64,000 nucleotides of DNA from assembly GCA_964446945.1 (NCBI GenBank), contig CAYUQO010000014.1:62001-126000 (forward strand), given 5' to 3'. The notes below the pieces were generated by a model, which saw only the letters and a program-made list of their open reading frames with translations, made no database searches and was not told the origin of the DNA. How positions within the stretch are numbered: the stretch's first letter is position 1; each line of letters begins with the position of its first letter. Positions 1 through 9,276 of the stretch are shown in pieces. Position numbers and translations under genes: made by a program. This DNA is from CAIYRG01 sp964446945 (GTDB taxonomy: Bacteria > Pseudomonadota > Alphaproteobacteria > Micropepsales > Micropepsaceae).

Positions 1-516
1 GCCGACGGTGTCCACGACCAGAGTGTCGCCTTCATAGTGGCCGATGGAATCGCCCGACCAGGTTGGCGTCACATGCGCGGGGTGCTGCGAGTTCATGCGC
101 ACGTCGCGCATCTGTCCATCGATAAGGTAGAGCAGGGTGATCTCGTCGGGCCCCTGCAGCAATTGCATGCCGAGCTGCCACAGCACATAGGGCACGCCCT
201 GCGGCTGGCACTGGTTCTGCGGATTGGGGAAGGTTTCGCCTTTCAGTGAATAAGCGCTGAGGCGTTTGATCTCAGCCGCCGCGGCCGGAGTGAGATTCGG
301 GTCATTATAATTGCCGACCCGCCGGGCGCCGTTGCTGGACCCATCGGGCTTGCGGTTCAGATTGGTGATCGGCCCGAGGCCCGAGGCCGGCTGCTCGAAA
401 TCGACCGACAGCCGCCCCCATTGGCCGGACAGATCCGGGATTGATTCCGCCGCGCCAACCACTTGCGGCGCCACAAAAACCGCCGCTGCAATTGCCGATA
501 CCAGAGCCAGTCTCAT
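1..516 (-). CDS. GHYEGDTLV-family exported protein P1 (type I), 3' end beyond window
   Basis: Reading leftward from the ATG at 514-516 gives 172 residues before the window edge, so the C-terminal part is missing. Residues 1-22 are a Sec signal peptide (hydrophobic core then VGA-A). The mature start IPDLSGQWG marks it as type I of the family repeated nine times in this window. A first Cys lies in NQCQPQG, where most copies have QCWP. The core motif GHYEGDTLVVDTVG is reached just before the edge. Function unknown; a periplasmic or surface role is inferred from the signal peptide. The start is divergent from the propeller gene at 598, with about 80 bp between them that must hold both promoters. 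Confidence 0.8.
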   Translation of the reverse strand, partial: MRLALVSAIAAAVFVAPQVVGAAESIPDLSGQWGRLSVDFEQPASGLGPITNLNRKPDGSSNGARRVGNYNDPNLTPAAAAEIKRLSAYSLKGETFPNPQNQCQPQGVPYVLWQLGMQLLQGPDEITLLYLIDGQMRDVRMNSQHPAHVTPTWSGDSIGHYEGDTLVVDTVG

Positions 517-597
517 GTCATGGACCTTATGGCAGCACCCGTCGCCAAGGCAACCGATGTGATATTCTTGCGGACTGAGACGGACCGGAGGAACGTC

Positions 598-1635
598 ATG
601 GCCCGCTTTCCCATTTGGATCGCTGCACTGTGCCTTGCCGCATTCGCGCCGTTTGGCGTCAGCGCGGCCGACAATCCGCTCGCCTATCGCGTGACGAAGT
701 CGGTCAGGCTCGGATCGCCGGAACAGTGGGACTATCTCGTCTATAATGGCGCGACGCATGACGTTTACGTCTCGCATGGTGACCGGGTCAGCGTCGTCGA
801 TGGACTCGACGGGCACATTGTCGGAACGGTGGAGGGATTCACTCCCGGTGGGCCGCACGGCTTCGCCATACTGCCGTCAATCGGCAAGGGCTATACGACG
901 GATCGCGCCGCGAAGCAGGCGGTTGCCTTCGATCTCAAGACGCTCAAAATCGTCGCGCGAATTCCCGTGGATGATGACGCCGACGCCATCGCTGCAGATC
1001 CGGCGGGCCGCGTGTTTGTGGTTGACGGCGATGCCGGCAAAATCACGGTGATCGACGCCAAAACAGACACGGTAGTCACGACCATTGATGCCGGAGCTGG
1101 CAAGCTCGAATATGCAGAGTGGAGTCGCGGCAAGGTCTACGTAAACGCCGCCGATAAGCGTGCGATTATCCGGGTGGACAGCGCAAACAGCCGCGTTGAT
1201 GCGGAATGGCCTGTGCCCAATTGCGAAAGCCCGCACGGGATCGCAGTGGATGCCATTTACCAGCGTCTGTTTACGACATGCACCAACGGGATGGCGGTGA
1301 TCGTGGATACCGTCAGCGGGAAAGAGGTTGCAGCGGTTCCGATCGGGCGTGGCACCGATGCGGCTGCACGCGATCCCAACCGCAAACTGTTCTTCAGCTC
1401 GAACGGTTTGTCGGGCACGCTGTCGGTGATTGCGGAGAAGGGCGCGAACCAATTCCAGTCGCTGGGCGATGTCGGAACCGTATTGACCGCACGCACCATG
1501 GCAATCCTTCCCGAGACGGGACGGATTTTTCTCGCCGCCGCCGATCTCGATCCGGCTGCGCCGCCGCCAACCAGCGGCCGCAATCTGAAAACCATTCCCG
1601 GTAGCTTCAAGCTTCTCTTCCTCGACCCGCCCTGA
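598..1635 (+). CDS. Exported YncE-like beta-propeller protein
   Basis: 345 residues beginning at the ATG at 598, preceded by GGAGG at 587-591. Residues 1-23 form a signal peptide ending VSA-AD. The rest is a run of blades of about 45 residues with repeated patterns such as VYVSHGDRVSVVDG, VFVVDGDAGKITVIDAKT and GMAVIVDTVSGKEVAAVPIG, which is typical of YncE/PQQ-like propellers (the 40-residue YVTN repeat type). Such proteins are usually periplasmic or surface-bound binding proteins and often lie near exported enzymes. No catalytic residue can be assigned. It is divergent from P1 and is followed by the tRNA-Gln gene. The substrate or partner is unknown. Confidence 0.75.
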   Translation: MARFPIWIAALCLAAFAPFGVSAADNPLAYRVTKSVRLGSPEQWDYLVYNGATHDVYVSHGDRVSVVDGLDGHIVGTVEGFTPGGPHGFAILPSIGKGYTTDRAAKQAVAFDLKTLKIVARIPVDDDADAIAADPAGRVFVVDGDAGKITVIDAKTDTVVTTIDAGAGKLEYAEWSRGKVYVNAADKRAIIRVDSANSRVDAEWPVPNCESPHGIAVDAIYQRLFTTCTNGMAVIVDTVSGKEVAAVPIGRGTDAAARDPNRKLFFSSNGLSGTLSVIAEKGANQFQSLGDVGTVLTARTMAILPETGRIFLAAADLDPAAPPPTSGRNLKTIPGSFKLLFLDPP

Positions 1636-1746
1636 TCAGTCCTCCGAGGCGACAATGCCGCGAAGTAGGACGTCTTGCCGGAGCACCAAAGAGGCGATAG
1701 AGCGTATCCGCCTACAGCCGGGCCAGACCTCGGCCCGTCCCTCTGC

Positions 1747-1820
1747 TGGGGGATCGTCTAATGGTAGGACTGCAGACTCTGACTCTGCCTGTCGAGGTTC
1801 GAATCCTCGTCCCCCAGCCA
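1747..1820 (+). tRNA. tRNA-Gln (anticodon CTG)
   Basis: A 74-nt cloverleaf folds by hand: acceptor TGGGGGA pairs with TCCCCCA, D arm GTCT/GGAC, anticodon arm GCAGA/TCTGC around loop CTCTGAC with anticodon CTG, and T arm CGAGG/CCTCG around TTCGAAT. The discriminator is G and CCA is encoded at 1818-1820. CTG reads the glutamine codon CAG. Confidence 0.93.
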
Positions 1821-1823
1821 TCC

Positions 1824-1842
1824 GGGGCCATGCAATGGCCCC
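1824..1842 (+). terminator. Hairpin just after tRNA-Gln
   Basis: GGGGCCAT and ATGGCCCC form a perfect 8-bp stem around a 3-nt loop, three bases after the CCA end. Only a weak T-rich stretch follows (CAAACTTTG), so termination may be inefficient. Confidence 0.5.
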
Positions 1843-1866
1843 TCAAACTTTGAAGTTCGGAACGCG

Positions 1867-2880
1867 CTACGGCTTAAGAGCTATGAGCCCAGCTACAAAC
1901 ACCCCGTAGAACAACCCGAAAAACGCGAGTCTCCGGCCGGTCATGGCGCCGCGCACAAACAGGGCAAACAGGCACAGCACCGAAAGCGCGGTCACGATGC
2001 CCGACAGAACCAGTGTCCGGTCCAGCAACCACGGCGTGAAGAACAGCCCGAATGCCGTGGGAACGGTCGCCTGAATCATCATGGCGCCGGTGATATTTGC
2101 CAGCGCCAGGCGTTCCTTGCCCTGACGGACCCAGATAATCGCGTTCATTGTCTCCGGGAGTTCCGTCGCAATCGGGCTCAACAGCAGCGCCACAAGCTGC
2201 GGAGGCAATCCAAGACGCGGGGTAATTCCGTCCAGTTGAGCCACGAATAGCTGAGACGCAATGAAGATCGCCGCCAACGCGCCGAGCGTCTGCGCAATCG
2301 CGAGCCCTGCCGGCGGGGTGGTGCGCCGCGGCGCAAGTCTCAGCGGCTCTAATGCATGTTCGGGTTCGCCGGCCCGGCCCCGGGTCTCATTCCAGAAATA
2401 CGCGGCATAGGCGGCGAGAAAGACAATGCCGAGCCAGGGCTTCAGCGTGGAGACAATCAGGCCAAGGCCGACCTCGAAAAAGAAAATGAGAAGAAACCAG
2501 CCCTGGTCCCGGCTCAAACGCCGGTGGTCGACGTCGAGCGGCATGCGTGCTCGCGATGCGCGGCGTCCGAAAACCAGCACGATGCCCACCGTCGCGTAAG
2601 CGATGGTCGACAATACCAGCGGCCCGCCCAGAGCGGCTCCAATACCCAACTGCTTTTGTGCTTCATCATGCCCGAACGCCACCGCGACGAATGTCACGAC
2701 GCTTTCGGGGAGCGCGGTCCCGAAGGCGGCCAGGATTGAGCCGGTTGCCGTCTGTTCGATGTTGAATTTGCGCCCGACCCATTCGATTCCGTTCACAAAG
2801 AACTCGCAGGAGAAATAGATCGCCGCCGCCATCAGCACCAACAATCCGACATTCAGGTAGAGCGGAGACATTCGATCCAT
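1867..2880 (-). CDS. Sodium/calcium exchanger-family (CaCA) membrane antiporter
   Basis: 337 residues with about ten hydrophobic segments. The two inverted alpha-repeats that form the ion site in this family are visible: GTALPESVVTFVA near residue 55 and SPIATELPETMNAIIW near residue 240, each with the Pro-Glu pair. A polar loop (residues about 170-190) separates the halves, as in YrbG-type proteins. The role is exchange of Ca2+ or a similar cation for Na+ or H+ across the inner membrane; the actual ion cannot be told. The ATG at 2878-2880 is used, and an in-frame Met three codons later is possible. It is followed downstream by the tRNA region and lies 78 bp from the ClC gene on the same strand. 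Confidence 0.85.
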   Translation of the reverse strand: MDRMSPLYLNVGLLVLMAAAIYFSCEFFVNGIEWVGRKFNIEQTATGSILAAFGTALPESVVTFVAVAFGHDEAQKQLGIGAALGGPLVLSTIAYATVGIVLVFGRRASRARMPLDVDHRRLSRDQGWFLLIFFFEVGLGLIVSTLKPWLGIVFLAAYAAYFWNETRGRAGEPEHALEPLRLAPRRTTPPAGLAIAQTLGALAAIFIASQLFVAQLDGITPRLGLPPQLVALLLSPIATELPETMNAIIWVRQGKERLALANITGAMMIQATVPTAFGLFFTPWLLDRTLVLSGIVTALSVLCLFALFVRGAMTGRRLAFFGLFYGVFVAGLIALKP

Positions 2881-2958
2881 TTCGAGGCTGACGCCACGCA
2901 GGCTTAGACCAGATGCAGGCTTACACCAGATTTTGCGGCAGGCGAGAATTCGGGCCGG

Positions 2959-4314
2959 TCAGGTCACTGCGTGCGATTGGGCCGTCAGCAATACGCGCGT
3001 CTGCGCGATAAACCGCTCGGCCAGCATGTGATAGAGGGATACCGGATTGAACAGGCGGGATATCGCCGTAGCGACAACCGCGGTCACGATCAGTGGCACC
3101 GGCATCACGCCCTTGCCGGTGACCTCCAGCACGATGACGAAGGCGGTAATCGGCGCCTGTGTCACGCCGGCAAAATAGGCCGTCATTCCTAGAAGCACGA
3201 CCAGCTGCGGCGGCGTGTGGGGAAACCATGCCGCCAGCGTCGAGCCCAGCGATGCGCCGACGCTGAGGCTGGGCGAGAACAATCCTCCTGGGATGGCTCC
3301 AATATTCGACACCGTGGTGGCGAGGAATTTGGCGATAGTGACAACCACAGTCGCCCGGTACCTCTCGTGCAGCAGGTCGTTCGCGAGCTGATAACCGGTG
3401 CCGTAGACGGCCCCATGCGCGGCAAGGCCGAGTAACGCGATGATGAGGCCGCAGGCGGCGCCGAACAGGGCCGGATATCTCGTGACGAAGGATCGGCCGG
3501 CTGTGCGCAGAAACTTGCCGCCATCCACCAGAGCCCGGGCAAACAGCGCGCCGCCCAAACCGCCGGCGACCCCGACCAACAGGACTGGGACGAAGTCACG
3601 GATGAGGTTGAATTGATCGTTCACCACGCCGAAGTAGTCGTAGTTGCCGAGCACTGAGATGGCCGCGACAGCTGCAAGAACGATGGCCATCAAGACCGTG
3701 CCGCTGTTGCGGTGTTCGAAGCTGCGCGCCATCTCCTCGATGGCGAAGACAATCCCGGCGAGCGGCGTGTTGAAGGCGGCGGCGACACCGGCCGCCGCGC
3801 CCGCGAGCAGAATTCCGCGCGCCTGTCCTATGCCGCCGATGCGCGCACCGAGCAGCATCATCGCCGCGCCGACCTGCACGGTGGGGCCTTCGCGTCCGAC
3901 CGATGCGCCGCCGAGCAGTGCAAGCGCACAAAGCGCCATTTTCCCGAGGATCACCCGCGTTCCCAGGAGGTAATCGAGGCTGGCCGGCGTGCGCAGCGCG
4001 CGGGCGGCAATGGCTTGCGGGATGCCGCTGCCCACCGTCGTTGGAAACCAGCGCGCCGTCACCCAGGCCACCAGCGCAAACATCAGCGGGCTCACAATGA
4101 GTGGGGCATAAGCGGAGATGGCGACGAGCCGCGCGAATGCGCTTTGGGCCTCGTTGGCGACAATTGCGAATCCCGACGCGGCGAGCCCGACGGCAATCGC
4201 GCCCAGCCAGAACACCAGACGCTTGCGCCAGAGCCGCCACGCAAAAACAAACCTGCGAAGACGGCGGATCGGCTTAACCTGTCGCCGCGACGGAAAGGAA
4301 ACGAGAAAAGACAT
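2959..4314 (-). CDS. ClC-family chloride channel/transporter
   Basis: 451 residues from the ATG at 4312-4314; a GTG start further upstream is possible but adds a polar segment not typical of the family. About 12 membrane segments follow a short basic N-terminus. Family signatures are clear: GSGIPQ near residue 95, GREGPTVQVGAA near 140 (the anion-selectivity loop, including the gating-glutamate position E in GREGP) and FSPSLSVGASLG near 330. There is no CBS domain after the membrane part. The role is Cl-/H+ exchange or chloride conductance in the inner membrane. It probably shares a transcript with the downstream exchanger gene. Confidence 0.88.
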   Translation of the reverse strand: MSFLVSFPSRRQVKPIRRLRRFVFAWRLWRKRLVFWLGAIAVGLAASGFAIVANEAQSAFARLVAISAYAPLIVSPLMFALVAWVTARWFPTTVGSGIPQAIAARALRTPASLDYLLGTRVILGKMALCALALLGGASVGREGPTVQVGAAMMLLGARIGGIGQARGILLAGAAAGVAAAFNTPLAGIVFAIEEMARSFEHRNSGTVLMAIVLAAVAAISVLGNYDYFGVVNDQFNLIRDFVPVLLVGVAGGLGGALFARALVDGGKFLRTAGRSFVTRYPALFGAACGLIIALLGLAAHGAVYGTGYQLANDLLHERYRATVVVTIAKFLATTVSNIGAIPGGLFSPSLSVGASLGSTLAAWFPHTPPQLVVLLGMTAYFAGVTQAPITAFVIVLEVTGKGVMPVPLIVTAVVATAISRLFNPVSLYHMLAERFIAQTRVLLTAQSHAVT

Positions 4315-4412
4315 AGAGGCGAAAGAGATACAGTTGGGCTGAAAGGTCGCGCAAGTCCGTGCAGGGCCTGGTTCGATCACTCCAAGGTGCGGGGGGTAAG
4401 GCGGGGTGGCAG

Positions 4413-5645
4413 CTAAGACCGCGGGATTTGGATGACGAATTCCGTGCCGCGGTGGAGTCGATTGACGTGAAGCTGTCCGCGCAACTGCTTGACAAACGCG
4501 CTGACAAGCCGCGTGCCGAGGCCAAGGCGCCTCCTGTTGGTTTCGAAATCGGGGGGAAGACCCGCCCCTTCATCCCGCACGGAAACTGCAAGCGCGTCAC
4601 CCTCTTCACGGAGATAGACCCAGATATGGCCATGAACTCCGTTCGGATAAGCGTGCTTGGTCGCATTCAGTACGAGTTCAGTGACGGTCAAGGCCATGGT
4701 GATGGCGCGGTCGGTGTCGAGCAAAAGAGGCTTTTCCGCGCCCTCATATTTGACCTGAAACGTGATCTCGACGTTGGAGGTCGTGTCGACGCGATCGCGG
4801 CAAATGGCCGCGAGGTAGTCGGCCATTTCGATGTTCTCGACGTCTTCGGTCCGATACAGACGATCATGGGCCCGGGCGATCGCCGCAATTTGAGTTGACG
4901 CTTCCTGCAAACGCTCGCCGGCGGCGGGATCATTGCCCGCCTGAAGGCTCAACATGCTCGCGACCAGTTGCAGGCTGTTCTTCACCCGATGATTGATCTC
5001 CTGGGCGAGCAGCTTTTGCCGCTCCAGTGCGGCGCTCAGCGCCGCTTCCCTGCGCTGACGCTCCAGAGCCATGCCGAGAATGTTTGCCGCCCCCTGAAGA
5101 AAGGTAATGTCGTGGTCCGTGAACTTGCCGGGGTCCGTACTGTCGACTTCGAGAATCCCGTAGGCGTGGTCTTCCCCCTGCACAATCACATTGACGGCGC
5201 GCCGGATGCTGTGCTGTGCGAGCAAGCCGGGTGTCCTGAACCGCCCCTCCGTCTCCAGATGGTTCGAGATCACCGGCTTTCCCGTGCGATAAGCAAAGCC
5301 GGATGGAGAGGAGGTATCGGCGGGGATGGTTGCAACTCCGACCGTTCCCGCACACCAGCCCACGCCCGCCCGGACCAGAAGACGGTCATCGGCGGGTATG
5401 TATTCGGTCAATTTGCAGCAGCTCGCCTCGAGGCCCTCGGCTGAACCTCTCACGGCTTCGTCGGCAAGCTCATCGAATGAGATATCCTTCAGGGCGCTGA
5501 CGCCCAACTCGGACAGGATTTCCTGTTGACGGATGCGCAAATGCAACTCGCGTTCGGGCGATTGATTCGCTAACCCAGGTTCAGGCGCTGGCTCGACGAC
5601 AGCATCCTGCTCGGGGGATCGTGCGATTTTGTGGTTTGAAGCCAT
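4413..5645 (-). CDS. GAF-domain sensor histidine kinase (HisKA_2 type)
   Basis: 410 residues with no membrane segment, so cytoplasmic. Residues about 35-195 form a GAF-type sensing domain. The H box EINHRVKNSLQLVASML (about residue 220) is the HisKA_2 form, with the phospho-acceptor in NHRVKN. The ATPase part has the N box ELVLNATKHAYPNG and the G box RDEGAGLPPDF. The ligand or signal of the GAF domain is unknown, and no response regulator is adjacent. The ATG at 5643-5645 is divergent from P2 (5795), with 149 bp between the two starts for promoters. Confidence 0.88.
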   Translation of the reverse strand: MASNHKIARSPEQDAVVEPAPEPGLANQSPERELHLRIRQQEILSELGVSALKDISFDELADEAVRGSAEGLEASCCKLTEYIPADDRLLVRAGVGWCAGTVGVATIPADTSSPSGFAYRTGKPVISNHLETEGRFRTPGLLAQHSIRRAVNVIVQGEDHAYGILEVDSTDPGKFTDHDITFLQGAANILGMALERQRREAALSAALERQKLLAQEINHRVKNSLQLVASMLSLQAGNDPAAGERLQEASTQIAAIARAHDRLYRTEDVENIEMADYLAAICRDRVDTTSNVEITFQVKYEGAEKPLLLDTDRAITMALTVTELVLNATKHAYPNGVHGHIWVYLREEGDALAVSVRDEGAGLPPDFETNRRRLGLGTRLVSAFVKQLRGQLHVNRLHRGTEFVIQIPRS

Positions 5646-5794
5646 TCAATCCTCGAATGGACTCCCCGTAAATGCCGTCCCGCCTCCGGCGTTCCGTGCG
5701 GTCTCCACTGTGTGAACCCGGTCTGGGCCGGCACCACATTTTGTGGAATAATTTCAGCGCAATTTGGTCTGACGCGCAGAGACGAGGGAAGATC

Positions 5795-6649
5795 ATGAAC
5801 TCCCGCCTGACAGCGCAATTGTTTTCCGCTCTGGTGGCGATCTCAGCTGGTGCTTTGCCGGTAGTCGCCCAGCCGGCAGCTAAAGACGGCGGCTCGTTTC
5901 CGGATTTCTCGACCCACAAACTTTGGGTGCTGGAGAGCGGAACGATGTTCCTGCACGCTCCGGGCGACCCCGGACCGGGCCCGATTGTGCAGGAAGGCAA
6001 GCCGTTCAAGGTTGATCAGGTCCCCTACCGCGCCACCACCAGCAACCCGATCCTGAAGCCCTGGGCGAAGAAGCTGATGGACGTCAATAACCAGCGTGTC
6101 GCCGCAGGGGACATACCGTTTTATACGACGTCGCGCTGCTGGCCGGGCGGCGTTCCCGGACTTCTGCTGTTTCCCGGAGAGCCGGTTCAGTTTGTCCAGA
6201 CGCCGAAGGAAGTCTGGATCATGTGGCAGCGCGATGCGCAGGTCCGCCGCATATATCTGGACGTTCCGCACAGTGCGAAGGTGAAGTATTCAGTATACGG
6301 TGAATCGGTGGGCCATTACGAGAATGGCGACACGCTCGTGGTCGATACGGTGGGGCTGGACGACAGCGTTCCGATCGACAGGTTCCGGACGCCCCATACG
6401 AAGCAATTGCATGTTGTCGAGCGCTTCCGGCTGAACAACGCGAAAAAGAAAATCGAGACCGTCGTCACGGTCGAGGACCCCGGCGCGTTCACCCAGGCCT
6501 GGAAGGGTGAAGTCGATTTCGAACCGGGCTTTGGCGACCGGTCCGGACAATGGGTGGAATCCATCTGCGCGGAAAATCCGGCGGATTACTTCGGAGACAA
6601 AGGTCGGAATGCGGTTCCGATCCCGACCGCCGGCAGACCGGATTTCTAG
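5795..6649 (+). CDS. GHYEGDTLV-family exported protein P2 (type II)
   Basis: 284 residues; the ATG at 5795 follows GAGGGA at 5784-5789. Signal peptide residues 1-25. Type II marks: DPGPGPIVQEG, NPILKPW, CWPGGVPG and QFVQTPKEVW. The core near residue 172 reads GHYENGDTLVVDTVG, with one extra Asn compared with most copies, an insertion shared with P7. TPHTKQLHVVERF, VEDPGAF, a second Cys in SICAENP and the C-terminal RPDF-stop follow. The two conserved cysteines suggest a periplasmic disulfide. Function unknown. A type A hairpin repeat follows the stop. Confidence 0.85.
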   Translation: MNSRLTAQLFSALVAISAGALPVVAQPAAKDGGSFPDFSTHKLWVLESGTMFLHAPGDPGPGPIVQEGKPFKVDQVPYRATTSNPILKPWAKKLMDVNNQRVAAGDIPFYTTSRCWPGGVPGLLLFPGEPVQFVQTPKEVWIMWQRDAQVRRIYLDVPHSAKVKYSVYGESVGHYENGDTLVVDTVGLDDSVPIDRFRTPHTKQLHVVERFRLNNAKKKIETVVTVEDPGAFTQAWKGEVDFEPGFGDRSGQWVESICAENPADYFGDKGRNAVPIPTAGRPDF

Positions 6650-6677
6650 AGCGGTTTGCCATCAGGATTGCTCAACG

Positions 6678-6757
6678 CTCCCCTCACCCAGCAGCGCCCT
6701 TGCGCGCGTAACTGCGTTACGCGCGGGCGCTGCGTCCCTCTCCCTCAAGGGGAGAGG
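6678..6757. repeat. Intergenic hairpin repeat, type A
   Basis: The pattern is CCCCTCACCC, then a variable GC-rich stem (GCGCGCGTAA..TTACGCGCGGGCGC), then CTCTCCC-TCAA-GGGGAGAG. Related copies lie at 28713, 28987, 30408, 51168 and 52822. It sits between convergent genes and may act as a transcription terminator in both directions. Confidence 0.75.
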
Positions 6758-6771
6758 CGAAGGAGAGCGCG

Positions 6772-7164
6772 TTATTTCACCTGAGCGACCGCCGAGAGGG
6801 GCAGGTAGCCGAGTGGGACTCCGTTCGTTCCTATCAGCAGCCAGTCGTAATCTTTCACCTTGGCAAGAACCTGGACGGGCTGATTGGCCCGCATCTCCAC
6901 GCCGAGCACTTTGCCCGCCCACAGGTATGGGCTGATATAAACATCGCTGGTATGCGCCACGGCGTAATTGCCGCTGACGGCTTCATATCCGAATGGCGCA
7001 GGAACCAGATCGCCCGGAAGCGGCAGTTTGATCTCGACTGTCTGCGCTGCCAAAGCCGGTCCCATGATTTGCAAGACGAGTGCGGCTGCCAAGGCAAAAC
7101 CGCGCAGGCGGGCGTCTCCGGGATGGGTTTCGGCGGACTTTCCAAGCTTCATACCGAACTGCAT
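6772..7164 (-). CDS. Small exported SH3-like protein
   Basis: 130 residues from the ATG at 7162-7164, with GGAG about 11 nt upstream. A polar N-terminus precedes a hydrophobic stretch (FALAAALVLQIMGPALAA), read as a long signal peptide cleaved at ALA-AQ. The mature part has short beta-rich segments ending YDWLLIGTNGVPLGYLP, which resembles bacterial SH3 (SH3b) domains found in cell-wall-binding or scaffold proteins. No catalytic residue. A downstream ATG at 7152 is a possible alternative start. It is convergent with P2 across the type A repeat and divergent from the hydrolase at 7239. Confidence 0.6.
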   Translation of the reverse strand: MQFGMKLGKSAETHPGDARLRGFALAAALVLQIMGPALAAQTVEIKLPLPGDLVPAPFGYEAVSGNYAVAHTSDVYISPYLWAGKVLGVEMRANQPVQVLAKVKDYDWLLIGTNGVPLGYLPLSAVAQVK

Positions 7165-7238
7165 GGTAGCGCCATCTCCATTCGGCGGATCGCTTCCATC
7201 TATACAAGGTGGTTGTCGCGTTACAAACTGCGATCGAT

Positions 7239-8117
7239 ATGCCGCATCTGACAACTGATGATGGGATCAAGCTCTATTACGAGGACACGGGGAGCGGCAC
7301 GCCCATTGTGTTCGTCCACGAATTTGCCGGTGACGCACGGTCATGGGAGCCGCAGGTCCGATACTTCAGCGGCAAATACCGATGCGTGACATTCAATGCG
7401 CGCGGCTATCTGCCATCCGACATACCAAGCCAGCTCGCGCGCTACTCGCAGGAACGCGCCCGCGACGACATCCGGTCGGTCATGGACAGCCTTGGTGTCG
7501 CCCAGGCGCATCTTGTCGGGCTATCGATGGGCGCTTTTGCAGCGCTGCATTTCGCTTTCGAATATCCGGCGCGCGCGCTGTCGCTGGTGATCGCCGGGTG
7601 CGGCTATGGCGCAGCACCGGAGGCCCGAGCGCAGTTTAAGGCCGAAGCGGAAACCGCGGCCCGGCAGTTCGAACATCTCGGCATCGCAAAAGCGGCCGAG
7701 GCTTATTTGCTCGGGCCGACACGCGTGCAATTCCGCAGAAAAAAACCGCAAGCCTGGAAACAACTGGTGGAGCAGCTCGCCGAACATTCCACGGTGGGAT
7801 CGGCGCTGACCATGCGCGGTGTCCAGGCGCGGCGGCCCTCGCTGTACGATCTCACCGGAAAAATGCAGGCGCTCAAACTGCCGGTGCTGATCCTGACCGG
7901 CGATGAGGACTGGCCATGTCTCGAGCCTGCCCTGCTTTTGAAGCGCATGATTCCCACAGCCGCGCTCGCCGTTCTGCCCAACAGCGGCCACACGCTCAAT
8001 CTGGAAGAACCCGAAGCGTTCAACGCACAGCTCGCCAGTTTCTTCGACCAGGTGGAGGACGGAAGCTGGCCCGAGCGCGATCCCGGTGCGATGTCTGGTA
8101 ACATTCTCGGCCGATAG
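7239..8117 (+). CDS. Alpha/beta hydrolase (esterase/lactonase-like)
   Basis: 292 residues from the ATG at 7239; an earlier GTG at 7209 is less likely because the family N-terminus starts at the conserved strand DGIKLYYED. The nucleophile elbow GLSMGAF carries the serine, the oxyanion region is VHEFAGD, a catalytic Asp is likely in TGDEDWP, and the His lies in NSGHTLNLEEPEAF. No signal peptide, so cytoplasmic. The fold covers many hydrolases and the substrate is not predictable. It is convergent with the desaturase gene at 8127. Confidence 0.8.
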   Translation: MPHLTTDDGIKLYYEDTGSGTPIVFVHEFAGDARSWEPQVRYFSGKYRCVTFNARGYLPSDIPSQLARYSQERARDDIRSVMDSLGVAQAHLVGLSMGAFAALHFAFEYPARALSLVIAGCGYGAAPEARAQFKAEAETAARQFEHLGIAKAAEAYLLGPTRVQFRRKKPQAWKQLVEQLAEHSTVGSALTMRGVQARRPSLYDLTGKMQALKLPVLILTGDEDWPCLEPALLLKRMIPTAALAVLPNSGHTLNLEEPEAFNAQLASFFDQVEDGSWPERDPGAMSGNILGR

Positions 8118-8126
8118 TGCCGGATA

Positions 8127-9128
8127 TCAGCCGTTTACGGGCGCTCCAAACCGGAAAAGCACACGCGTGTACGACCATGCCTGAAGGATAGGCATCAGCA
8201 ACGCACCCGTTGCGCCATGCGGGTCAAAGCCTTCGGCGGCAACGCCGTATCGCAACGGCAGCGGCGCGCGCGATGGCACGTGCAGTGTTCCAAACAGCCA
8301 GTCCCAAATGGCGAGGCATCTGCCGAAATTCTTGTCGAAATGCACCCGGTCCGCGGAGTGATGGATCTGATGGTGCGCAGGGCTGAAAAGCACACGTCCC
8401 ACGACGCCCGTCGTGGCGATCCAGAAATGGGAGTGCTGAAGGTGAGCAATGGTGCAGTAGAACGCGATCAAAATGACGTTGGTACCGCCCAGCGTGATTG
8501 CCAGCGATGGGCGGCCCAAAGCGTAGTTCAGGAGTCCGCCCGTTACGCCCAGAAACACGGCAAGAATGTTCGCGTAAACCAGTGCGTCGACCGGATGCAC
8601 GCGCGCATTCGTCATCGGCGTCAGCACCTCAGCCGTGTGATGGACCTTGTGGAATTGCCAGAGAAGCGGAATGCGATGCTTTAGATAGTGATCGGTCCAG
8701 TATGCGAGCTCATGGGCAAGGAACAGGAAGATCGTGGCAATCAACTGGCACTCGAAAACATTCAATGACGTTGTGGAAGGAATGCCAAACAACAAGGTCA
8801 GTGCGCCGGTGACTTGCGTGCTGAAGAAGATAGCCGAGGCCACGGCCCACCCCAGTGTCGGCGCGAAAACGAAAACCGCCATGAGCAGGAAAAAGAAATC
8901 GGTACGGCTCGACGCGCTGAAGATCATTCGCCGGGGAAGCAACGCGCGCAGGAGCAGTTTGGGGTGTAGATCGTGCCGGGCCGGGCGCTTCGACAGGATG
9001 AAGAATGTTGCGATCGTCAGCGCACAGAACAGGGAGACCAGCGAGAGTGGTGAGCCAAGTGCAAGGAATGCCTGTTCCGCCGGCGCCAGAACCAGCCGGA
9101 AAACCCAATCGCTGACAAATGTTTGCAT
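8127..9128 (-). CDS. Sterol desaturase/fatty acid hydroxylase-family membrane protein
   Basis: 333 residues, with several membrane segments and the clustered histidines that bind a di-iron centre: HELAYWTDHYLKH (about residue 140), FHKVHHTAE (about 160) and SPAHHQIHHS near 260. These fit the fatty acid hydroxylase superfamily (PF04116), which hydroxylates or desaturates lipids in the membrane using O2. Substrate unknown; sterol, carotenoid or alkyl lipids are all possible. The ATG at 9126-9128 is used. It lies alone on its strand, convergent with the hydrolase at 7239. Confidence 0.83.
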   Translation of the reverse strand: MQTFVSDWVFRLVLAPAEQAFLALGSPLSLVSLFCALTIATFFILSKRPARHDLHPKLLLRALLPRRMIFSASSRTDFFFLLMAVFVFAPTLGWAVASAIFFSTQVTGALTLLFGIPSTTSLNVFECQLIATIFLFLAHELAYWTDHYLKHRIPLLWQFHKVHHTAEVLTPMTNARVHPVDALVYANILAVFLGVTGGLLNYALGRPSLAITLGGTNVILIAFYCTIAHLQHSHFWIATTGVVGRVLFSPAHHQIHHSADRVHFDKNFGRCLAIWDWLFGTLHVPSRAPLPLRYGVAAEGFDPHGATGALLMPILQAWSYTRVLFRFGAPVNG

Positions 9129-9276
9129 CTGGCTGATCGCGCGCCGGAGTTAACCGCCTGCGTGTCAGCGTAAATGCAGACAACCAAGTATTGGTTAAGG
9201 CGAGATGGTTTGAAGGCGGAGCCGGCAGCCACTTCGGGGGAAAGCGCATATGGCTTCAGGTCGATTCAATGTCTTT